From the NCBI GenBank assembly GCA_021464415.1, contig CM038468.1:35142969-35206968 (forward strand): a stretch of DNA of 64,000 nucleotides, written 5' to 3'. The DNA is from Lonicera japonica (Eukaryota > Streptophyta > Magnoliopsida > Dipsacales > Caprifoliaceae). The notes beneath the pieces are model-generated. The model saw nothing but the letters and a program-made list of their open reading frames with translations, searched no databases and was not told the DNA's origin. The position numbers and the translations under genes were made by a program. This document shows, in pieces, positions 11,214-21,265 of the stretch (its first letter is position 1; each line of letters starts with the position of its first letter).

Positions 11214-11818
11214 CGACGGCGAAGAAGAAGTAGAGATCGGAGACTTACAATATTGTAGTCAGTACTCAGCTGATTCTTGTGAATATGAAACCTTAACGGC
11301 TACAACGGGGAACGGGAAGAAGAGGATGAGGGCGTTGATCCATGAAGATTTAGGTTGTGAGGAAGTGAGGGTTTACAGAAGATAGGACAAGCCGATTCTA
11401 CAATAGGAAGTGATGACGAGAATACAGGTGAACATATGCACATTTTTAATGGGGTATATTTGTCCAACAATAATTATAATTTTCCTTAAAATAAATTAAT
11501 ATCATGAAAAGTGTCCTTATTGTAAAAATAAATTATGAAATTAGTACTACTTTTCTTTATTAAATATGAATCCGTCCTTAAAACTATAAAACATTACGAA
11601 ATGAGGTCCTAGAACCTATTATCTCGTGTTTTTATCCTTCAAATTGATTAATAACCTAAAAATACGAACCTCCTCCCTAAACTTTAATGTCTTGTTGCAC
11701 ATACCCTCCTCCACCACTTTCAATCTTTCCCCCCCTAAATATAGTTTCCGCCCCCGACATATCATATCTAGCAAGAACATCCAAAATCCCATATTGGACC
11801 CCATGTATCTCCGCCCCA

Positions 11819-11930
11819 GTCATGATTGTACTATAAAATTCCTGCTCAATACTTGCTAAGCAAGTTCTTTAATAAACAGTTGAAAAAATATTCCTCACCC
11901 GAAAATCTCCAAAGTTTTTTTGACCCAGAA
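11819..11930 (+). repeat. Right piece of dispersed repeat R1 (copy 1)
   Basis: Contains CTTGCTAAGCAAGTTCTTTA (11852-11871), also found at 39401-39420 and, inverted, near 41130. The Harbinger element begins at its end. Confidence 0.6.
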
Positions 11931-12027
11931 GACCATCTGCAATGCACTTGCTAAATGGCATGGTAAAAATAACAAGTTAGCATCTCCTCAACTGCAGCGC
12001 AAAAAAGCTAAGTCGCCACGTCAGCAA

Positions 12028-12052
12028 CTCGCGATACACAGTGTATCGCGAG
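12028..12052. repeat. Left subterminal palindrome of Harbinger element
   Basis: Arms CTCGCGATACAC and GTGTATCGCGAG around one central base, about 100 bp inside the left end. A likely protein-binding or structural site; function not shown. Confidence 0.6.
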
Positions 12053-12141
12053 GTGCACAGTCACTCGTGTCCCACGATGTACATTATGTCGCGCCACCTA
12101 GTGCACTAACAGCTCCATCACAACGGGCGGATTTCTTTTAA

Positions 12142-12963
12142 CGGTACAATTTTTTCCTATTTATACATTTGGCCATCTATGTTTACATCTCATCCATCTC
12201 TCATACATATACACTCACGCATTCATGAAATAAACAACCAAGGTGGATTACTGCAATAGGAAATTTTTGCTACTGGATCAAGGTACAAATTTCTGAATTA
12301 TTTTTATTATTTATTTGCTTAATATTATTATATATTTGTTTATATTAATGTTTATAATTAATTAATTTTGCTCAATGTATTTCTTTAATATCATTATTTA
12401 TGTGATAAATAATTTTTCAATAAATATAGCATCATGTATAATGAAAAAAAATGAACTCCAAAAGAAATAAAATCAAAAATTTTCAACTATTTAGTTTTGT
12501 ATTTGATTTTTTTACGAATGTATTTGCTTATTATTGTTTAATTGTTTAATATGTTTGTCTATAATTAATTTGTATTGGTCAATTTAAGACTTTAATATTA
12601 TTATTTATGTGAGTTAATTAGTTTGTATATATAACATCCTATTATCACTTGATAGTATGAAAGGTTCCTTAACACGTATAATGAAATAAGTTATCTCTGT
12701 AAAAAAATATTTTTGCTCATTTCATTCTTCTGTTTTGCATTTGAAATTATTTTTATTTTACAAAAAATAAATTTAACTCTTTCAAACATTTAAATAATCA
12801 AAAATTTTTTATGGCACTCGATAAGAAAAAAGTTTATATTCCAAGTAAAATTTTGCCACAAATTTTATGCAATAACTGTGATAGCATTTCCCATCAATAA
12901 TCAATAATTCTCTTACAAAATTACCTTTAATTAATATAAATTATATTATTTATTTTCAGCATA
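12142..12963 (+). other. AT-rich leader before the PMD gene
   Basis: No ORF or recognised repeat. It probably holds the promoter and 5' UTR of the plant-mobile-domain gene, but no single TATA box can be singled out in such AT-rich DNA. Confidence 0.3.
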
Positions 12964-15040
12964 ATGAAAAAAATTCAAAGATTTTTCCGGAGAACTAGTA
13001 TCTCGAGTCCTCCCGATGAAGGTGGGTCTGGTACATCAACTGCTAGGCCTAGTTCTGCAAGACGGAGATCAACCGAACGTCGTACTCAAGTTGATAATAA
13101 TGAAATTCCTACTACCCAGCCATCAAGTTCATCTTCTCCCTTTGCTAATTATAGAAGGGTTGTTGATAATGGAAAACATATTTCGAGAATGAAGAGAACA
13201 GCTGAAGGTAGTTTATTCTACATAAGGTCAACCTGGCACCTGGCAAGTGGAATATATAAAAGGCTATCACGAGATCCAGATGTAAAAATGTTGCTTGATA
13301 ATTCTGGATTGTGTAATTTATTTAAACGACAAATGCCAAATTCTGATCGTACTGTAGTTGAAGCGTGCTGTCGACGTTGGTGGGACACCACCCATACATT
13401 TCACCTGCCTACATGTGAGTTAGGTTTCACACCACTTGATTTTACCATGTTAACAGGTACACATATTAACTTTGTATACATACAACACATATTTACTATG
13501 TTAAAAAAAATATTAATTCTATTTATATATTAATATAATAAATTTAATTAAATATATTGTAATTTCTATTTTTAATAGGAATTCCCATTGGGGGTGACAA
13601 ATTACCGCTTCCTCAAGTAAATGAGGATTCGACATTGATGGCTGAAAACGGGATACTAGCTACTTATTTCCCATATTTTTTAGATGAAATAGATTCCGGA
13701 GCAGTAAAAGGTTCTTTTATCGCCGCATATCTTGGAAGTGACGATATAATAGAAGCTATTGGGGCAGATGGTGTAGCTAGATTATTCATATTTTATATTT
13801 TAGGGTATGTTTTTTTTCCCAACGGTAATAGTAGTTGCCCAATATTTTGGGCAAACTATGTCATTGATATCGAAAATATTAGCCGCTACGACTGGGGATT
13901 AGCTATTTTGGCCAGAATGTATTCAGGTCTTGATGTTGCATCTCGAAGGTTAATTAAAAGCTTAAATTTCTTTTGGCAGCCAATTGAGGTACATATTTCA
14001 TTTTAAATATGACTTGTGTCCCTTATTTTTTTAATACTATATTTCTATTTGTATTTACGTATTGTAATAATTTTTTTAATACAATGCAGTTCTTTTTTTA
14101 TGAGTACATGGCAACTCAATGTTCGCGGTTTATAACCGGAGCACCTCTACTTTGGCCTAGAATTCATCGATGGAGTTTGGAAAATGTAAAGACTGCGAAA
14201 AATTCAGTCAGGTTCAATCTCGATATTGCGGACCAACAATTGGAGATGCGTTCAATGCAATCTATTATTTGGCAACCCTACACAAATGATTTGGCAATGC
14301 AATTTTCGATACAACAAATTTCATTACACCTTTCACGATGCAGGTATTTGTTACTTGGTCCCCAAATCCAAGGACAATGGTATTTGGGCGAACGGTGCTA
14401 CCGGCAAATTTTTGGAGGAATTGCGATTTCTAACGATCCTCCGGTTAAGATGACAAAGATCCCTCGAGATGTTTTTAATCATTATGCTCAATATGGTTGG
14501 GATCCATGTACTATGTTTCTTTATGAAGCGACGAAAGAACTTTATGAAGAATATTGAAAATATGTTTCTGGCGGACCTTCATTACCACCAATCGGTAGAG
14601 GGGTTAATATTGATCTTGTTGGATATGCGGCATTGGTAGGCCATGATGTTGAAATGCCATGTACGCCACAAGAGGTGGTAGGAGGGGTTTATAACAGTCA
14701 AGGTGGTTCTTCCTCGTCACAACTGGTCGCTCCTGATTGGAGTTATACCATTTGTACTTCAAATTGTGAAACAATTCAACTATCTTTGCCCCGAGATAAA
14801 CCTTCAATTGAGGCCCCACCAGCTATGACGCAGTCGCGTGGTATATGGAAAAATCTTTACATAGACGCAATGAATTGTGCAAATCAATTAAAACATCAAT
14901 TATTCATACATTCGAGTGAAATGGCACAACAATTGAAGGAAAAAGATCGTCAAATAAGGGAAAAAGACGCCGAGATAGAACGGTTGCGCGAGGAGAACTC
15001 CCAATCATATTCACAATGGCCTGGCCTTGATGATAATTAG
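12964..15040 (+). pseudogene. Plant mobile domain (PMD) protein, three exons, one nonsense codon
   Basis: Exons 12964-13456, 13579-13988 and 14090-15040 join at GT-AG sites with matching phases and give 617 codons. Residues 1-60 are basic and serine-rich. A PMD (PF10536, aminotransferase-like family of MAIN/MAIL1) follows: RRWWDTTHTFHLP (about 138-150), ELGFTPLDFTMLTG (153-166), IFWANYVIDIENI, WGLAILARMY and RSLIK-like blocks, then LLWPRIHRW in exon 3. The C-terminus is a charged heptad coil around EKDRQIREKDAEIERLREEN. A TGA at 14555-14557 (codon 457) interrupts an otherwise open frame that runs on to 15040, so the gene is either newly dead or makes a shortened protein lacking the coil. PMD proteins occur both as host silencing and genome-stability factors and as transposon cargo. 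Here it lies inside Harbinger ends, in the transposase's orientation. Confidence 0.8.
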
Positions 15041-15895
15041 TTATATTATGTTATTTAAGTATGTCATTGTAATTTTTCTATTTAGTGTTGTAAGTTGTTT
15101 AAACATTGTTCAAACAATTTATGTATTATGTCAAATATTGCAAGTTAATTGTGCACACTGTTTTAATTGTGTACATATCGTTTATATATATATAGTATAT
15201 TTTAAAAAAAAATTAAATAAATTAGCAGAGGGGAAAACATAAAATATTAAAAATTTAGTATGTATAAAACTATTAAATAATATCAAGTAAATATATATAT
15301 ATATATTAGTATGTATATATAAGAATAATGTATCAAGTACATATATATATATATATATATATTTTAGTATGTATATATAAGAATAATGTATCAAGTACAT
15401 ATCATTTATATAACTTTGGTTCCACTGAATCAGAAAATGAAAGGGGTCAAAATATAAACTATTAAAAATTCTAGGGTCTAAAACATAATATTATATATAT
15501 ATATGCTTTTGTCTATTTCCGTTCAGACAACTACTCAATTGGAAAAGCTGTCATTGCCGCGTGGTGAAGATTTGAATACTGTCAGGCTGAAATATATGGA
15601 AAGATTTGAATACTGTTAGGCTGAAATATCATTTATCTTTTGCGTGATGAAGCTGTACTTTAGTAAAAAATTACTCTTCTGATAATTTATCTTTTGCGTA
15701 AAAATGAAGAAACGAATAATGTCAGTCTGGCAATTTTTTTTTATTGATTTCTCTTGTCCACTTCACCTACAATGAATTGTATAGACCATCTTCTATAAAT
15801 CATACAATTCTATCAAATGATATTCTATAACACAATTTCTCCATTTATCTTTTCAAATACCATTACTTTCTTATAAATTTTATTAAAAATAAATT
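15041..15895 (+). other. Spacer between PMD gene and transposase
   Basis: AT-rich with (AT)n runs at about 15289-15362. A 32-bp near-duplicate (GAAGATTTGAATACTGT...) occurs at 15567 and 15599. The transposase promoter probably lies within the last 300 bp. No ORF and no internal transposon ends were found. Confidence 0.4.
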
Positions 15896-17218
15896 ATGTT
15901 TACTTCAAGTTCAAGAGATTTTTATGGGCAAAATACAGTAGATGAAGAAATCATTTTGTTATCTCAACAAATGGCAAAGTTAAATGAAGATGATGATGAT
16001 GATGAAGCTGTTGCATATAATGAAATGAGGAGGCAAAATGCTATATCTAATATTAATACTTTGGAAATGACTGAAGTATCTATAAAAATATATAAATATC
16101 GAGAAAGACAGGTTGCTCATTCAAGGCTTTGGAAAGAGTATTTTGCTGAAAATCCTGTTTATCCTGAAACAAATTTTCGGCGCAGATTTCGAATGCGACG
16201 GCCACTCTTTAACCGCATTCTTGAAGCCGTGTCAAACTTCGATTACTATTTCATTCAAAAACCTGATGGTTTAGGCCGTCTCGGTTTATCCCCCCACCAA
16301 AAAATTATTGCAGCACTTCGACATATGTGTTATGGGGCATGCGCCGATATATGGGAAGAATATCTTGCAATAGGTAAGTCGACTTCGATAGCATCATTAA
16401 AACGTTTTTGTAATGCTATTATTAATGTATTTGGCAGTGAGTACCTGAGAGCGCCTACAACAACAGATGTGCAGCGTCTTTCAACTGAAAATTCAGATCG
16501 TGAATTTCCTGGGATGCTTGGAAGTATTGATTGCATGCATTGGATGTGGAAGAATTGCCCAGTTGCATGGCAAGGATCATATCGTGGTCATAAGCACACG
16601 CCAACAATAATATTAGAAGCTGTTGCCTCATACGACACTTGGATATGGAATTCATATTTCGGTATGCCAGGTGCGAATAACGATCTTAACGTTTTGGCGA
16701 GATCAAATGTTTTCGAAGATCTATTACATGGTAGATCTTCACCCGTCAACTATAAAATAAACGGCAATGTATATAGTATGGGATATTATTTGACTGACGG
16801 TATATACCCGAGCTACGCAACTATTATCAAAAGTATGAAAAGGCCTAATTCAGAGAAAGAGAAAGTATTTTCAGCCACACAAGAGAGTGTTAGAAAGGAT
16901 GTAGAACGGGCATTCAGAATTCTACAAGCCCAATTCGCTATCATAAGGCAACCCGATAGATTATGGAACGAAGCAGCGCTAAGCAGCATAATGCAATCAT
17001 GTATAATATTGCACAACATGATTATAGATGATGAAAGGAGAATAGATTGGGAATGTGAGTACGATCAAATTGAAGAACTTTCACCGTTGCAGCGAGATCC
17101 TACGGTGGTATTTAATAATTACATGCATCGTCGTAATGAGATGACTAATTCTAGCACGCACAATCGTTTGCGTGCAGATTTAGTAGAACATATATGGGCA
17201 ATTCATTCTGAATCATAG
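15896..17218 (+). CDS. PIF/Harbinger DDE transposase, intact
   Basis: Single open frame of 440 residues, the usual size for PIF transposases. An acidic N-terminus (residues 15-40) leads into the basic ETNFRRRFRMRRPLFNRI block (92-109) and a helix-turn-helix-like stretch (about 132-175). The catalytic core follows (PF13359/PF04827 type): Asp212 in GSIDCMHW, GANNDLNVL (260-268), Asp301 in LTDGIYP, and Glu337 in KDVERAF. Asp301 to Glu337 gives the D35E spacing expected of the family. LHNMIIDDE (about 372-380) is also typical. The enzyme cuts and pastes the element at TTA/TAA targets together with its SANT/Myb-like partner. No stop or frameshift is seen, so it could still be active. The start is the first ATG after AT-rich leader DNA. 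Confidence 0.9.
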   Translation: MFTSSSRDFYGQNTVDEEIILLSQQMAKLNEDDDDDEAVAYNEMRRQNAISNINTLEMTEVSIKIYKYRERQVAHSRLWKEYFAENPVYPETNFRRRFRMRRPLFNRILEAVSNFDYYFIQKPDGLGRLGLSPHQKIIAALRHMCYGACADIWEEYLAIGKSTSIASLKRFCNAIINVFGSEYLRAPTTTDVQRLSTENSDREFPGMLGSIDCMHWMWKNCPVAWQGSYRGHKHTPTIILEAVASYDTWIWNSYFGMPGANNDLNVLARSNVFEDLLHGRSSPVNYKINGNVYSMGYYLTDGIYPSYATIIKSMKRPNSEKEKVFSATQESVRKDVERAFRILQAQFAIIRQPDRLWNEAALSSIMQSCIILHNMIIDDERRIDWECEYDQIEELSPLQRDPTVVFNNYMHRRNEMTNSSTHNRLRADLVEHIWAIHSES

Positions 17219-17817
17219 TTTTGTGTGTTTCTTATATCTAGTGTGTTTGTGAGGAAAACTTCTTTTATTTATTCCATTGTATTTTATATTTAAAAAATGT
17301 ATGTTCTATCGTATTTGAATGTTTTCTCTTTGTTATTATGTGAGTTATTCATATTTTAATGTATTGTGTATTTCTTGTAATGTGAATGAATAATATTTTA
17401 ATGTACTGTTTTTCTTTTTAACAACTACTCAATCATATAAAAATGTATAGATAATTATTTTAAATGGTTAATGCTTTTAATGGATTTTTATTGATGATAT
17501 GTAAAAAAAAATTTAGCATTGTAAATTATTATAATTGTATCAGCTTTACTATACTCGTAGATTTTATAAAAAATACTTTTTATCTTCTTTTATATTTGTC
17601 AGAGATTTTCTTGTCCTTTTGAACTTTGTAAACACCTCGGGAGATGTTCATATATTTTTAATGGATTTTTCCTAGATTTTCTTATCCCATTAGATTTCTT
17701 GTCAGATTTCTTATCCTCTTTTTTTTGCTAGGATATTTCATTCTATAAATAAAGATGGCATTTACTGATTTATTCACACAATTGTCCATCTTGTTAGGTG
17801 AAAAATAAGTAATTAGT
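17219..17817 (+). other. Spacer downstream of transposase
   Basis: AT-rich, with no ORF. It should hold the transposase 3' UTR and the promoter of the small ORF at 17818. TTTATTTATT near 17262 is unremarkable. Confidence 0.4.
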
Positions 17818-18303
17818 ATGGATGAGAAAATAGAAGAAAAATGGAGAGAAATAATAGCAACTTATGAAGATGGTGGTAGAATAAGCCCACATGTATTTGC
17901 AACAAAAGACCTTTGGAAGACACATCTATCTCGCTGGGTTAAAAAAAAACTAAAACTGTATGGAGGAGGGGGAGGAGAGTGGCGAGACAAACATTTCTGG
18001 CAGTATGTCCCAATAGAGTTATTCTCAACTTTGTTGGAAAATCCAGAATTCGATCCTAGGTATCGGTTACTACCTTCTTTAGCCGCTCGGACGTCAATTT
18101 TTGTACTTTTACAACGACGAGCCGAAGAATGTAGAAGGGTCGCAGAACACCAGGATCAACTGAGGCGTATAAATCCAGGTTTAGTATTTAATGAGGATAT
18201 TTGCCCTCGAGATTAGGAAGACCACGCGTTTGAAGAATATGAAATTGAGGAGTCTAAAACATATCCAGATGATGTTTCTTCATCCGACGAAGATAACTCA
18301 TAA
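17818..18303 (+). pseudogene. Small unknown ORF inside Harbinger element, one in-frame stop
   Basis: From ATG 17818 the frame runs 132 residues to a TAG (18214-18216), then stays open in the same frame for 28 more codons to a TAA (18301-18303). The N-terminal half is rich in Lys and Trp (KEEKWRE-like, SRWVKKKLKLY, EWRDKHFWQYVP). The middle has LPSLAARTSIFVLLQRRAEE, a probable amphipathic helix. The tail after the stop is strongly acidic. I do not recognise the family. A basic-plus-hydrophobic head with an acidic tail would fit a small DNA- or protein-binding accessory factor, but that is inference. It sits between the transposase and the convergent SANT/Myb-like gene. Confidence 0.5.
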
Positions 18304-18576
18304 TTATTTATAATTTTATATAATGTTGGGATCAATATAATTATGTTTTAAGAATAATGTATTATGTATGGTGTTTTGTTCTGTATGAAATGAAACTCGT
18401 TATCTTTTAAAACAACAGTGCAAACCAAAAATAAAATAAATAATCATTGCATATAATAAGCAGATTACCTTAAAATAAAAGTGCATTACAAGCATAAATT
18501 ACAACCACATTCGAAAATTTAAAAATATTAAGATAATATCCATAAAACCATAAAATTAATTTATTAAAAACACAAC

Positions 18577-19596
18577 TCAGAAGTATTGATTGCCCGGATA
18601 GTTTTGCTCTGATTGTTGGCGTCTTCGATTTAGGAATCCTTGAAGATGATAATTGTACAACTCCCGTTGTTGGTCACTCATATGCGTTAAATCCATTGAC
18701 ATTAATGCATTTTCTTCAGCTAGTTCTACTTCTCTGTTTCGTCTTGCCTCCTCACGGATATTTCTTTGTCTTTCTTCTTCTCGAAAATTTTCTAAACGAG
18801 ACATATGAAGATGCATTTCTTCATTAGCTTTTGCATTCAATGCAACCTTTTCTTCGTACATTTTATTAAATGCTTCTGATTTCTCTAATTCGGCCCTTTC
18901 AGAAGCTAATAATTTAGCTTTTTCCTTTCTTTTTTTGTCTAACTTTGCTGCATTTCTTCCTATTGGTCGGTTTGCATCAGGGCTTTCAATGGTAATCGGT
19001 GAAGAATCGTCTCCTATGTTAATCGAAGAACCAATGCTATCTTCAGATGGACCATAGCGGGAGTGTTGACTGTTTGAAGATGTTGTTTTCAAACTAAATT
19101 TTTGGTGCTCTTTCAAAATTTGATAACAATGATCGAAATTAAAAGCTTTACCATTTTCTAAATGGTATGCTCTTTGAGCTTCCCTGACCTGTATTAAATA
19201 AATTTCAAAAAAAATAATGACTAGAACAATATAAAAATTAAAAATATATATATATTAAAGATAAATTATAAATATCAATTAATATAAAAACATAAAATAG
19301 AAAATTACCCAATCCATTTCGTTGGTTCCGCTGCCAGCATTATTCATTGCGTGCGATAATTTTGAAATATATACTCCAATAGCTTTAGTAATAACGGAAA
19401 ATCGCGATTGAAGAGAGGATTGTGTTCTTCGATGTAAAACTTCGGGTTGCTCATGGTATTTGAGAGTAATAACTTGCCACAAGCTATCCAAAGATTGATT
19501 AGTACCTTGAATTGGATCAATGCTTACAGTAAGATAAGCACGACATAAAGCTTCATCTTTAAAAACTTAGATATTTGCTCCTCGATTTTTATACAT
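18577..19596 (-). pseudogene. Harbinger SANT/Myb-like partner protein, early nonsense codon
   Basis: Two exons on the minus strand, 19309-19596 and 18577-19188, joined in phase 0 (donor GTAATT, acceptor TACAG). The first reads ALCRAYLTVSIDPIQGTNQS and LWQVITLKYHEQ, the plant PIF ORF1 version of a SANT/Myb/trihelix domain. The second continues REAQRAYHLENGKAFNFDHC, then a low-complexity linker and a long charged helix (about 18950-18640), like the NAM-associated C-terminal domain (PF14303). This partner is needed with the transposase for DNA binding and nuclear entry in related elements. A TAA (19567-19569) follows the ninth codon, so normal translation from 19596 fails. Restart at an internal Met (19491) would lose the start of the SANT fold. 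Confidence 0.8.
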
Positions 19597-19808
19597 AATT
19601 AAAAAAAAATAAAACTTGTATACGTATAAAATAGAAAATGCAGGTGCAATTCAATGAGAAAAGAAGAGTAAATAAAAGCAACCAAATTATTTATAGTTGA
19701 ATATGTGAAAGTTTGAAAATATTGGGGGTATTTATAGTTTGTAAAAGTTGAAAATATCCGTTAAAGGTAACGGCATTATTTTTGAAATTCAAATTTGGCC
19801 CCCACCCT

Positions 19809-19855
19809 CACACGATGGAATGTACATCGTGTGATGATGACTGGACATCACACGA
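19809..19855. repeat. Right subterminal palindromes of Harbinger element
   Basis: TCACACGATG (19809) and CATCGTGTGA (19825) pair, and CATCACACGATG recurs at about 19847. The CACGATGTAC word also occurs near the left end (about 12074), so both ends share sites suited to transposase or partner binding. Confidence 0.55.
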
Positions 19856-20048
19856 TGTACAGAACATCGCGCGTGTGTGTGTCAGTGTCTCACGACATTC
19901 TCTCCATCGCGGGTCAGAAATGTTTGTCGCCACTCAATTTTATCATTTCTATACCATTTTAGCATCCCATTTTACCAATTACCATTTGCGGTGTACGTTG
20001 AAAAAAGGTAAAATTGAAATTTTAGCAACTGCACTGCAGATGGTCTAA

Positions 20049-21265
20049 GATGTGACTTATTAGTCGGGAACGTAACCGATCCTGCCCCACTCCAAGGGAT
20101 AAATTATTAAACAAAATAAAAATAAAAATTGGGTTGTGGTCGTCTAATTAATAACATGTTTAATTTTTTTTATTTATATATATATATATATAATATATAA
20201 AAGTAAAATTGTAAAACAAAAAAAGTTTAGTATCATAATTTATTTTTGGTACCTTTTGATTTTGGGTGTACACGTCTTATTCTCGTATGTGTGTAAAATT
20301 ATTAATGATTTAGTAATTTAATATAATATTTTTAACCTTTAAGTTTTGGTAACTTTTAATATATCAAAATGGATTCAAAAGCCAACTCTTAATCAAAGCC
20401 GGAATCATAATCCAAATACAAAAAAATTAGCATAAAAAGGATTGTCATCATGATCAAAATCATCGTCATTAGAACCATTGCATACGAAAGTAGTAGTATA
20501 TATGCGAAGAAAGCTTTAGTATCCATCTCCTCATCGTCGTCGTCGTCGCTGTTGAAACCTTCACAAAACTAAAGCATATGTTACTCTTAGCCCAACAAAA
20601 TCCTCGCAGTGAAGGCTACCTCACTTGTACAATTATTTCTTTCAGATTTTTTTCGCAATATTTAAGAAATTCTAGCTCCCCATTTTGAATCAAACCAATG
20701 TTGCTTGTTATTGCGTTATTATTGTTATTCATCTAGTTTTTTGGCGAAGACAAATGAATTATGCTCTTATGCTTTAATTTGTGGCTATACTCATTTTCCT
20801 TCTTGTGAAGCACAATGTTCCTTTTTCGCCCCAAAAACAGATAAAACAGAACGAAGATGCACCGGTTGTCATTATATTTTTTCTACTCACAACTATAAAC
20901 AAATGACACACACACATATATATCTTAGATAATACAGTAAATCATAACAATACAAACATATATATATATATATATTCACCCATAATTATCTTACATAATA
21001 CAATCATAACAATACAAACCATAGACCATAGTTATCATACATATCACGCTATCATTATAGTCACGCTCCCCAGCTGTGACATTTACATCAAATAGTTCAG
21101 ATAACAAACACCATTATATATATATGAGTTATATGCGTAGCAAACTGAAACTATATATACTTAATATCTCCATAACATGTGCTGAAAATAACTATACGTA
21201 CCATTACCTTCATTCTTCAAATCCTTCATGTTGAGAAAACATGAACAAGATTGATGCTGAACTTT
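20049..21265. other. Intergenic DNA 3' of RDR1
   Basis: AT-rich with (TA)n runs (20178-20195, 20958-20973). The stretch 20190-20290 matches the dispersed repeat at 8665-9060. The last part (about 21060-21265) is probably RDR1 3' UTR. No gene. Confidence 0.5.

Larger units (their letters stand above)
9985..11595. mobile_element. Possible inner TIR element (Pack-MULE-like), degenerate
   Basis: The left block (about 9990-10105) and the reverse complement of the right block (about 11450-11585) share, in the same order, AAGG...ATTC...AATAA, AAGGACACTT, TTAAGGA and AATA[CT]ACCCC. Long, weak inverted repeats around a captured exon are what a Pack-MULE would look like. No 9-bp target duplication could be fixed, so the edges and class are inference. 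Confidence 0.35.
9572..11818. mobile_element. Non-autonomous hAT-type element carrying a PP2C fragment and palindrome array
   Basis: It starts CAGGGGCGGAG (9572) and ends CTCCGCCCCA (11818), a common hAT terminus. The exact 8-bp duplication GTCATGAT flanks it (9564-9571 and 11819-11826). The DNA on both sides joins into one copy of repeat R1, which is uninterrupted at 39301-39440; this shows the insertion directly. No transposase ORF is present. Inside are a palindromic minisatellite (10141-10686), a PP2C exon (11013-11213) and a degenerate inner inverted repeat (about 9985-11595). Confidence 0.8.
11931..20045 (+). mobile_element. PIF/Harbinger transposon, 8.1 kb, four genes
   Basis: Terminal inverted repeats begin GACCATCTGCAATGCA (11931) and end TGCACTGCAGATGGTC (20045), with good pairing over about 25 bp. 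The flanking triplets are GAA and TAA, consistent with a mutated copy of the TTA/TAA target duplication of this superfamily. It carries a complete PIF-type DDE transposase (15896-17218), the SANT/Myb-like partner on the opposite strand (18577-19596), a small unknown ORF (17818-18303) and a plant-mobile-domain gene (12964-15040). Usual PIF/Harbinger elements carry only the first two. Palindromes lie just inside both ends. Confidence 0.85.

Noticed and set aside
11028..11258. Plus-strand ORFs at 11028-11385
   Set aside because: Antisense shadows of the PP2C exon fragment.
15182..15400. Tyr/Ile-rich minus-strand ORF
   Set aside because: Translation of (TA)n repeats.
19782..20048. Plus-strand ORF over the Harbinger right end
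   Set aside because: Made of terminal and subterminal repeat DNA, with no protein family.
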